NCBI GenBank assembly: GCA_029933565.1
Contig: JAOZNY010000021.1
Span: forward strand, 1 to 21,940
Origin: Bacteroidales bacterium
GTDB taxonomy: Bacteria > Bacteroidota > Bacteroidia > Bacteroidales > F082
DNA length: 21,940 bases
Reading direction: 5' to 3'
The notes beneath the pieces are model-generated. The model was given only the letters and a program-made list of their open reading frames with translations, searched no databases and was not told the DNA's origin. Shown here in pieces: positions 16,236 through 21,940 of the stretch (positions are counted from its first letter, which is position 1; every line of letters begins with the position of its first letter). Both the position numbers and the translations under genes were made by a program.

Positions 16236-16426
16236 TAATCAACCCTCATTTGTTCTAGGTCACCTTCCCAACTTAACTTTCCCCTAAGTTCGCGAATTTT
16301 TAATTGATTCTTCATCTTTACCCATAAACTTAAAGCTTCATTTACAATGTCTTTTTTTGTTTTGCCTTTACTTAACTCAATGGCTTTGGCCATCAAATCG
16401 TCATCTAAAACAATATTTGTTCTCAT
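16235..16426 (-). CDS. vapB: VapB-type antitoxin
   Basis: A 63-residue antitoxin starting at the ATG 16424-16426 (MRTNIVLDDDLM). The frame extends six codons further, but that adds no homology and runs into the operator region. The N-terminus RTNIVLDDDLMAKAIELSKGKTKKDIVNEAL is a ribbon-helix-helix DNA-binding pattern. The C-terminal part (IRELRGKLSWEGDLEQMR) is the expected toxin-binding segment, similar to VapB proteins of the MRTNI-V/I-DD class. It precedes and overlaps vapC by one base. Confidence 0.9.
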   Translation of the reverse strand: MRTNIVLDDDLMAKAIELSKGKTKKDIVNEALSLWVKMKNQLKIRELRGKLSWEGDLEQMRVD

Positions 16427-16437
16427 CACAATAGTTT

Positions 16438-16468
16438 TATACACATAAATCTATGCAAATATACACAT
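16438..16468 (-). promoter_or_regulatory. vapBC promoter with direct-repeat operator candidates
   Basis: The -7 box TATATTTG lies at 16463-16456 (minus strand). The 9-mer ATGTGTATA occurs twice on the same strand (16468-16460 and 16446-16438), 22 bp or two helical turns apart. One copy overlaps the -7 box and the other lies between it and the vapB start. This is a plausible autoregulatory operator. Confidence 0.5.
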
Positions 16469-16546
16469 TGTTTTGAGATGCGTGAATTTCTCTTGTAAAT
16501 TTACAAAAAAACGATGATTAAACTGATAACTCGAAAACAATGACAA

Positions 16547-18295
16547 CTATTTCTTAACCATCAGTTTCAACTCATCCAACTGCTCGGTAGCAATTTTCGA
16601 AGGAGAATCAATCATTACATCACGACCTGAATTATTTTTAGGAAATGCTATGAAATCACGAATTGAATCGGAGCCACCAAAGAGCGCAACCAAACGGTCG
16701 AAACCAAGGGCAATACCACCATGTGGAGGTGCACCAAACTCAAAGGCATTCAATAAAAAGCCAAACTGTTCCTGAGCTTCTTCCTCGCTAAAGCCAAGGT
16801 GTTTAAACATTAATTTCTGAAGATCGCGATCGTGGATACGAATTGAACCTCCGCCAATTTCAGTTCCATTAATTACAAGATCGTAGGCATTGGCACGAAC
16901 CTCACCAGGTTTAGAGTCCAACATTTCAATATCCTCAGGTTTTGGTGAGGTAAAAGGATGGTGCATTGCGTGGTAACGCTCTGAGTCCTCATCCCATTCC
17001 AGCAAAGGAAAATCAACAACCCACAAAGAAGCAAAAACATCAGGATCTCTCAATTCCAGGCGATTACCCATCTCTAGTCGCAATTCGCTAAGTTGTTTAC
17101 GCACTTTGTTAGTTTCGCCAGAAAGTACAAGCATCAAATCGCCAGGTTTTGAACCTAATTTATCAGCCCATTCCTTTAGGTCATCTTGCGAATAGAATTT
17201 ATCGACAGAAGATTTAAAACTACCATCTTCGTTGTATTTTACATAAACTAGACCCTTGGCTCCAATTTGTGGTTTTCTTACAAAATCAACAAGTTTATCC
17301 AACTGCTTGCGACTATAGTTTGCACAGCCATCGGCATTAATTCCAACTACTAATTCTGCCTCATCAAATATTTTAAATCCTTTGTTTTTAGTAACATCAT
17401 TTAGTTCCACAAACTTCATCCCAAAACGAATATCGGGTTTGTCGCTACCATAAAATTTCATGGCATCGGCATATTCCATTCTGGGAAGTTCAGGAATATC
17501 AACACCTTTTACAGTTTTGAATAGGTAACGCACCATTCCTTCAAATGTGTTTAAAATATCATCTTGCTCCACAAAAGCCATCTCGCAGTCAATTTGCGTA
17601 AACTCAGGCTGACGGTCGGCGCGAAGGTCTTCGTCGCGGAAACATTTTACCAACTGGTAATAACGGTCGTAACCTGCCACCATCAGTAATTGCTTAAAAG
17701 TTTGTGGCGACTGTGGAAGAGCATAAAATTGTCCTTCGTTCATGCGTGATGGCACAACAAAATCGCGGGCTCCTTCGGGTGTAGATTTAATGAGATAAGG
17801 TGTTTCTATTTCAAAAAATTTCTCACTGTCAAGATATTTTCTGGTTTCAATTGAAAGGCGATTCCTTAGTTCCAAATTCCTTCGCAACGGCTGACGACGA
17901 AGATCGAGGTAGCGGTATTTCATTCTCAGTTCATCACCACCGTCAGTATTATCTTCAATTGTAAAAGGAGGTGTTTTTGAAGAATTCAAAATCTCAACAG
18001 ATTTCAAATCGATTTCAATTTCACCCGTTGGGATATTTGGGTTTTTCGATACCCTTTCGATAACGGTACCATTTGCCTTTATTACAAACTCACGACCAAG
18101 TTCCCTTACCATCTTTATGGTAGCAGCATCGGTTCTTCCTTCTTCAAGTAAAAGTTGGGTAATCCCATAACGGTCTCGCAAGTCAATCCAGATCAAACCA
18201 CCTTTATCACGTATGCGCTGTACCCATCCGCTGAGCGTTATCTGTTTTTCTTTGTCTTCTATCCTTAATTCGCCGCAAGTATGTGTTCTGTGCAT
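16547..18295 (-). CDS. aspS: Aspartyl-tRNA synthetase
   Basis: AspRS charges tRNA(Asp) with aspartate. It is a class II synthetase of the bacterial type, 582 residues, the normal length. An N-terminal OB-fold anticodon domain occupies about 1-110 (SGWVQRIRDKGGLIWIDLRD). The catalytic core contains motif 2, CFRDEDLRADRQPEFTQID (218-236, R220 and E222), followed by a bacterial insertion (GAD) domain around 285-405. Motif 3 near the C-terminus is GIALGFDRLVALFGG, followed by SIRDFIAFPKN. The ATG at 18293-18295 gives the family start MHRTHTCGEL. A -7 box lies 26 bp upstream. I cannot tell from motifs alone whether it is discriminating or also charges tRNA(Asn). Confidence 0.97.
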   Translation of the reverse strand: MHRTHTCGELRIEDKEKQITLSGWVQRIRDKGGLIWIDLRDRYGITQLLLEEGRTDAATIKMVRELGREFVIKANGTVIERVSKNPNIPTGEIEIDLKSVEILNSSKTPPFTIEDNTDGGDELRMKYRYLDLRRQPLRRNLELRNRLSIETRKYLDSEKFFEIETPYLIKSTPEGARDFVVPSRMNEGQFYALPQSPQTFKQLLMVAGYDRYYQLVKCFRDEDLRADRQPEFTQIDCEMAFVEQDDILNTFEGMVRYLFKTVKGVDIPELPRMEYADAMKFYGSDKPDIRFGMKFVELNDVTKNKGFKIFDEAELVVGINADGCANYSRKQLDKLVDFVRKPQIGAKGLVYVKYNEDGSFKSSVDKFYSQDDLKEWADKLGSKPGDLMLVLSGETNKVRKQLSELRLEMGNRLELRDPDVFASLWVVDFPLLEWDEDSERYHAMHHPFTSPKPEDIEMLDSKPGEVRANAYDLVINGTEIGGGSIRIHDRDLQKLMFKHLGFSEEEAQEQFGFLLNAFEFGAPPHGGIALGFDRLVALFGGSDSIRDFIAFPKNNSGRDVMIDSPSKIATEQLDELKLMVKK

Positions 18296-18320
18296 CTTTT
18301 TGTCTTTAAAATTCAGGTGG

Positions 18321-18328
18321 CAAAAGTA
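18321..18328 (-). promoter_or_regulatory. aspS -7 promoter box
   Basis: TACTTTTG followed by CCACC on the minus strand fits TAnnTTTG, 26 bp before the start codon. No clear -33 TTTG is present. Confidence 0.5.
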
Positions 18329-18396
18329 AGAAAAAGAGGGGTTTAATGCGTCCCTGATTTTTCATGTTTAAGACTTTCACCATTAAGCATGATTCA

Positions 18397-18550
18397 AACA
18401 CACCCCTAGCCCCTCTCAAGAGGGGAAATCGTTGTCTCGTAATAATAATTGGTTAAATAAATAGGATGTTTTTGAATTCCATAAACTAAGTAAATAATTT
18501 AAGTGTTCTGCGCATATTTCCCCTCTTGAGAGGGGATTAAGGGGTGTGTT
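18397..18550. repeat. REPIN-like inverted repeat element
   Basis: Two arms of about 33 and 35 bp (18397-18429 and 18516-18550) are inverted copies of each other, differing only in the 3-5 bases between the CCCC blocks. They flank an 86-bp A/T-rich spacer. Each arm contains its own hairpin, CCCCTCT-CA-AGAGGGG (18410-18425; mirror at 18520-18535), and an outer AACACACCCC. A pair of hairpin-forming repeats in opposite orientation is the layout of REPINs. From memory, the CCCCTCTCAAGAGGGG core is frequent between genes in Bacteroidetes; this was not checked. It lies between aspS and the DUF6873-like gene and contains no gene. Confidence 0.8.
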
Positions 18551-18559
18551 ACAATTAAT

Positions 18560-19261
18560 TTACTCAAAAACTTCCCCGTAATTATTAAACAAAATACTCC
18601 CTACATCCAATAGCGGCCCATCGTAAAGTTCAATTATTTTCAAATCCTTTAGGAACTTCCGGACTTTTTCACCTTCGGGGAAGTGGTTTAAACTGCCTGC
18701 AATGAAAACCATGTTTCCAAAAATACCACAACAACCACCGAAAAAGCCATTCTTAAAACCCTTAAGAACAATACCTTCGGGCTTTACAAACAATATTTCA
18801 AGACTGTTTTTTTTCAACTCCTTTTCGATTCCTTTGTCGGAAGTAATAAACTTTTCATCGCTTAGCGGAAGCAAATTGCAACGGGTATAAGCCTGATTGA
18901 CATGGATAACTTTCCTGTTTTCAGCCTTCTGCAAAATTGCTTTGTCCATTATCTTGGTGTTTCCAATCAGGAAATTTTCAGTAGTTACGGCATTGTAAAA
19001 AGCCGTTGAGGGATATTTATTACCCAGAGTTTTGTTACCTTCATGAAAAGATATTTTCTTTTTGCTAAGTATGTTTTTATAAATATCAGGCAGATTGGGC
19101 GCAGCAATCAATTCTTCACCCAGAGGGCAGAAAAAAATATCAGGGTGTTTCGAAATGGCATCGTAAACTATTCCACTGGTTTCAAGCAAAACAACCTCTC
19201 CATAGTTTTTGAGTTTGCTGATGGCTGAAGGAGGAAATATGTTATTGGTGATGATTTGCAT
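18560..19261 (-). CDS. DUF6873-like protein, possible GME fold
   Basis: A 233-residue protein without signal peptide or membrane segment, so cytosolic. The stretches KVIHVNQAYTRCNLLPLSDEKFITSDKGI (117-145) and GFFGGCCGIFGN (172-183) are what I associate with the DUF6873 family, annotated as having a guanidino-modifying-enzyme (arginine-deiminase-like) fold. C128, C177 and C178 and H120 are candidate functional residues; I cannot assign a catalytic triad. No reaction should be assumed. The ATG at 19259-19261 is the first reasonable start. A candidate minus-strand promoter lies about 220 bp upstream, beyond a structured leader. aspS is downstream, separated by the REPIN-like element. Confidence 0.6.
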   Translation of the reverse strand: MQIITNNIFPPSAISKLKNYGEVVLLETSGIVYDAISKHPDIFFCPLGEELIAAPNLPDIYKNILSKKKISFHEGNKTLGNKYPSTAFYNAVTTENFLIGNTKIMDKAILQKAENRKVIHVNQAYTRCNLLPLSDEKFITSDKGIEKELKKNSLEILFVKPEGIVLKGFKNGFFGGCCGIFGNMVFIAGSLNHFPEGEKVRKFLKDLKIIELYDGPLLDVGSILFNNYGEVFE

Positions 19262-19281
19262 TGGAAAACATTGATAAATAC

Positions 19282-19334
19282 CTGATAAAAAATATTTTAA
19301 TAAAAACTTGCTTTTATCAGTTTTTTTTTTTTTT
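19282..19334. repeat. Perfect 9-bp inverted repeat followed by a T14 tract
   Basis: CTGATAAAA (19282-19290) and TTTTATCAG (19312-19320) are perfect inverted copies 21 bp apart, followed directly by 14 Ts (19321-19334). In plus orientation this has the shape of a weak intrinsic terminator, yet no plus-strand gene precedes it. It lies 21-59 bp upstream of the DUF6873-like start and may instead be an operator. Confidence 0.7.
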
Positions 19335-19341
19335 ACATTTG
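19307..19341 (+). promoter_or_regulatory. Candidate rightward promoter with a poly-T spacer
   Basis: TACATTTG (19334-19341) fits the -7 box, with CTTG at 19307-19310 as a -33-like element. The spacer is 23 bp, longer than the usual 19-21, and mostly made of the T14 run. Its transcript would cross 230 bp before the lipoprotein ATG at 19579. Confidence 0.35.
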
Positions 19342-19404
19342 TGGGCAGAAAACAATAAAACAGTCAAGACCCTGTTTTCTATATTATTAGTAAATAAAAC
19401 AGCA

Positions 19405-19483
19405 AAAGGAAAAACCCCCTTTGCAATGAAAGATATTTGAAATGCGAATTACCAACACCAAACAAAGAAAGGAGGTTAAGCGG
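19405..19483 (-). ncRNA. Candidate minus-strand small RNA or leader hairpin
   Basis: On the minus strand AACCTCCTTT (19477-19468) pairs over 10 positions with AAAGGGGGTT (19422-19413), closing a 45-nt loop and followed by TTTCCTTTT. A -7 box (19491-19484) sits just upstream, so transcription would begin almost at the stem. The one non-Watson-Crick position is U-G in the minus RNA but C-A in the plus RNA, which favours the minus strand. It may be an independent RNA of about 75 nt or the leader of the DUF6873-like gene 144 bp downstream. Confidence 0.4.
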
Positions 19484-19491
19484 CAAAGATA
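19484..19491 (-). promoter_or_regulatory. -7 box of the candidate small RNA / DUF6873-like leader
   Basis: TATCTTTG followed by CCGC on the minus strand is a full TAnnTTTG match, with the same TTTGCCGC context as the queA promoter. The -33 position has no clear TTTG. Confidence 0.5.
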
Positions 19492-19578
19492 AATAAAAAA
19501 CCGTTTGACCGTGTTATGGGGGGTAGCCAACCCCTATACCGGTATTTATGATTTTATTAACTTCTAAAATTTATTAAA

Positions 19579-20583
19579 ATGAAGAAAATTATATTTATCT
19601 TATCGGTTGCCGCTACTGTGGCAGTTATTTTTCACTCCTGTAAAAAGGAAAAAAGTATCAACAATTTAAAGGGTGGTCCCACAGAGGCTTCCTATTCACA
19701 ACAAATTATGGAAAGGATTATAGGTTTCGGCGAAAAAATGAACAGCAGCATGAAGTCGGGGGGGAGCATGCACATCGACACTGCCGTTTGGGGCCTTGAG
19801 GCCCTTATAAGTTACGAAAATGCCTATCCCGATTCATCTTCAAGGGATTTTATAACTGTCGAATCCTTTTACACCCTTCACGTTGATGCTGACAGTATGG
19901 CTACCGATGCTGCCGTGCAGGCAGTTTATCAGTTGATGCTCGACACAGTTGACTACCACCTCTCGCAAATAGATGCAAGCATGAAGTTCCTTGTTTTTTG
20001 CGATGTTGAACTGGTGGAAGTTGTTGGGAACACAGCATACATACAAGCCACCAACGGTTATGGTTTTAACCTTATTCTTGGTTGGTACACACCTTTTGGT
20101 GATGATGACGACTGGATTTGGGGACTAAACTTAGGTAGTTGTAATCAAAGTCCATTAGATGACGATTCCGATGCTTCTGATGAAATACAATACAGACTTA
20201 ACCACCCCGCTGTGCAAATAAATACGGGAGCAGATGGATATACTGATTATGAAATGGTGGAGATTACACGCATGGATAATTGTGTAAGATATAATAATAC
20301 TGATTTTTATATCTATGATGGCTCTGATGATGACTACTGCATGCATAATACTGAATTGACATATAGACTTGAGGGTGCACACCAAATTATTTACGAATTC
20401 AATGATATCTCTAACGATCTTTATGGCAAAATAATAATATATGAAGAAGATAACGAGGGTGCTAGACCTGAGGATAAGGTTTTTATAAGTATTGAAATAA
20501 CAGATGAGATTATAACAAGTTCATTATACTTACATCTCTATAAGATTACTTATGCAAAACCTTATTACGCAGTTACTGAATAA
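19579..20583 (+). CDS. Acidic exported lipoprotein of unknown function
   Basis: A 334-residue protein with a lipoprotein signal peptide: MKK, a hydrophobic core, then FHS-C at 18-21 followed by KKEK, typical of Bacteroidetes lipoproteins. The mature part is acidic, with DDDD at 175-178 and DDDSDASDE at 194-202 in a segment GSCNQSPLDDDSDASDEIQYRLNHP near 186-210. Remaining cysteines are C141, C188 and two more in the C-terminal half. I do not recognise a domain; Asp clusters could bind divalent cations, but that is a guess. It is followed by a strong terminator and a T9SS-type secreted protein. Codon and base use are similar to neighbours, slightly richer in G+C in the first half. Confidence 0.75.
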   Translation: MKKIIFILSVAATVAVIFHSCKKEKSINNLKGGPTEASYSQQIMERIIGFGEKMNSSMKSGGSMHIDTAVWGLEALISYENAYPDSSSRDFITVESFYTLHVDADSMATDAAVQAVYQLMLDTVDYHLSQIDASMKFLVFCDVELVEVVGNTAYIQATNGYGFNLILGWYTPFGDDDDWIWGLNLGSCNQSPLDDDSDASDEIQYRLNHPAVQINTGADGYTDYEMVEITRMDNCVRYNNTDFYIYDGSDDDYCMHNTELTYRLEGAHQIIYEFNDISNDLYGKIIIYEEDNEGARPEDKVFISIEITDEIITSSLYLHLYKITYAKPYYAVTE

Positions 20584-20592
20584 TTATTTTAT

Positions 20593-20627
20593 GGTAGGAG
20601 GCAATTATTACCTCCTGCCTTTTTTTT
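20593..20627 (+). terminator. Intrinsic terminator after the lipoprotein gene
   Basis: GGTAGGAGG (20593-20601) pairs with CCTCCTGCC (20611-20619) through 9 positions (one U-G), with a 9-nt loop, then eight Ts (20620-20627). The next start codon is only 19 bp beyond. Confidence 0.9.
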
Positions 20628-20646
20628 AATTTCAAACTTTATTATA

Positions 20647-21940
20647 ATGAAAGTTATATTTATTATCTCTTTTATATTACTTAATCAATTGTTTGCTCAG
20701 AATACAACTTTTTCCAAAATATACAGTACAGAACTAGATGAATCATTAAGAGATGTAATTGAAGATAGTTTGGGGAATTTTTATTTTGTGGGATATAATG
20801 CAAGTCCAGGAAATGCCTATACAAAGACAAATGGTTTTATTTTAAAAACTAATAATCTGGGGGAGGAACTTAATTCTGTAACCCATATTTCTGCAGATAC
20901 AAGCATAGAGTATTATTATATCTTTAATGATGGACAAAACCACTTAGATGTTTCAGGATGTTTATCTACAGATTTTATTTGGCCTCATACTAATAGTTCA
21001 TTCACTTTATCTAAAATAAGCAATCAACTTGAATTAGTAAAAAAGAAAAAATATGTATTGCCTCAAGACTATGGTTTGTCATATTTAAAAACAAGAAAAG
21101 CCTTTAATAATAACTACCTATTTGTAAGTTATGTTTGGAATGCCTCTAACTTTCTATTAAATCCGGTTTTTTTACGCACAAATGAAAATTTTGACAGTTT
21201 AAGGTTATTTACGAACGTTAATTATGGAAGAGCCGGAGAGGATATTAAACAACTTGATGAAAACAGTTATTGGTTTTTATCTTCGCTTGGAGATGTGCAA
21301 ATTCTTGACTCATTGTTTATTCCCACTGGACAGTTTAGTAAAATTCCTGAAGGATTGAGTTCTGCTTTTGGTATTGAATGGGATAGTGATACTTCATTTT
21401 ATTTACTTGGATCTTGGGATAATGAAGGTGCCGATGATATTGGTTTTGTGCGGCAATTATCTCCTCTTGATACGAATGATGTAACGTTTAATACGTTTGG
21501 GTTTTTAGACACTTTGGATTATCCAGCAAGTTTTGGTGGGTTAAGTTACCAAAACCATGACTCTATTTTCATTGGTGGCACAAAAGATTTTTGGATTGGA
21601 TATTATAACAATTGGCCAAGTTGGTTTTTTGTCCTTCAAACCGACAGTATGTTAAACATCCGTTGGGAAAGGTTTTATGGAGGCGATGCCTATTATGTAA
21701 TGACAAAATTAAAGGCCACAAAGGATGGTGGGTGCATTGCAATTGGAGATAGGTATGATTATAAAAACACTACTGAAGAAGAGCGCGACATCTACATCCT
21801 AAAACTAAACAGCGAGGGCCTTCTTACAAATACCCCCGAAAAGCCACAAATACAGATGCACGAGGCTCTTGTTTTCCCAAACCCCGGCACTAACTACCTA
21901 AAAGTAAGGGTGGCTGCCCAATACCCCCAAAGCACTTTTG
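20647..21940 (+). CDS. Secreted protein with T9SS C-terminal sorting domain, cut by window edge
   Basis: Translation from the ATG at 20647 is open to the right edge (431 codons, no stop). A signal peptide (MKVIFIISFILLNQLFA-Q) is followed by a long region of short beta-strand-like segments (FYFVGYNAS, GFILKTNN, CIAIGDRYDYKN, DIYILKLNSEG), which suggests a beta-propeller-like or repeat domain. Near 400-420 the sequence EALVFPNPGTNYLKVRV begins a typical type IX secretion sorting domain (FPNP-x-x-x-x-L), so only the end of that domain is missing. The protein is expected to cross the outer membrane through T9SS and be released or anchored at the surface. Its function is unknown. Confidence 0.85.
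   Translation, partial: MKVIFIISFILLNQLFAQNTTFSKIYSTELDESLRDVIEDSLGNFYFVGYNASPGNAYTKTNGFILKTNNLGEELNSVTHISADTSIEYYYIFNDGQNHLDVSGCLSTDFIWPHTNSSFTLSKISNQLELVKKKKYVLPQDYGLSYLKTRKAFNNNYLFVSYVWNASNFLLNPVFLRTNENFDSLRLFTNVNYGRAGEDIKQLDENSYWFLSSLGDVQILDSLFIPTGQFSKIPEGLSSAFGIEWDSDTSFYLLGSWDNEGADDIGFVRQLSPLDTNDVTFNTFGFLDTLDYPASFGGLSYQNHDSIFIGGTKDFWIGYYNNWPSWFFVLQTDSMLNIRWERFYGGDAYYVMTKLKATKDGGCIAIGDRYDYKNTTEEERDIYILKLNSEGLLTNTPEKPQIQMHEALVFPNPGTNYLKVRVAAQYPQSTF

Larger units (their letters stand above)
19262..19578. other. Structured 317-bp intergenic region before the lipoprotein
   Basis: No gene is seen. Besides the inverted repeat, T14 tract and candidate RNA listed separately, it contains AAAACAG...CTGTTTT (19357-19363 / 19372-19378), which on the minus strand is followed by a T-rich stretch. 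It also has a GGGGT-AGCCA-ACCCC hairpin (19520-19534) and the perfect 10-bp palindrome ATACCGGTAT (19536-19545), 33 bp before the lipoprotein ATG. The last two are candidate operators for that gene. Confidence 0.6.

Noticed and set aside
18397..18550. The inverted repeat as an insertion sequence remnant.
   Set aside because: There is no transposase fragment or target-site duplication I can see, and each arm is itself a hairpin, which fits a REPIN better than IS ends.

Overview
The window looks like chromosomal DNA from a Bacteroidota (Bacteroidetes) bacterium, probably a Bacteroidales/Marinilabiliales-type or similar lineage. Four things point there: low G+C; start codons without Shine-Dalgarno sequences; many promoters of the Bacteroidetes sigma-ABfr type (-7 box TAnnTTTG, sometimes with a -33 TTTG about 19-21 bp away); and a secreted protein with the start of a type IX secretion (T9SS) C-terminal sorting domain. 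I could not search a database, so product names rest on motif recognition and the genus is not resolved.

Layout, left to right. (1) 1-2484, minus strand: a likely operon of an outer-membrane porin, a periplasmic flavin-binding protein and a fructosamine-kinase-like protein that runs off the left edge, driven by a near-perfect promoter at 2508-2538. (2) 2725-4810, plus strand: queA (queuosine tRNA modification) and ispD (MEP isoprenoid pathway), separated by a G+C-richer candidate intergenic repeat and an intrinsic terminator. (3) 4770-7495: a membrane glycosyltransferase plus a flippase-like membrane protein (minus), convergent and overlapping with ispD. They diverge from ruvC (plus), which appears to start at TTG; each of the two divergent promoters lies inside the other transcription unit. 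(4) 7568-11206, minus: an arginase-fold protein that has lost several metal ligands, and topA. (5) 11309-15691, minus: a NahK-like sugar kinase, an AAA/DUF4143 ATPase with a periodic repeat array upstream, and a sodium:solute symporter. (6) 15846-16426, minus: a VapBC toxin-antitoxin pair. (7) 16547-19261, minus: aspS and a DUF6873-like protein, separated by a REPIN-like inverted repeat. (8) 19262-21940: a structured intergenic region (inverted repeat with a T14 tract, candidate minus-strand small RNA, palindromes), then an acidic lipoprotein, a strong terminator and a T9SS-secreted protein cut by the right edge.

Most genes are ordinary housekeeping genes. The accessory or unexplained parts are: the 32-33 bp periodic repeats before the DUF4143 ATPase; the REPIN-like element; the candidate small RNA and homopolymeric promoter near 19.3-19.5 kb; the metal-site-depleted arginase homologue next to topA; and the flavoprotein/porin pair. 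I found no CRISPR array, rRNA, tRNA, insertion sequence or prophage, and no convincing multi-gene defence system beyond VapBC.
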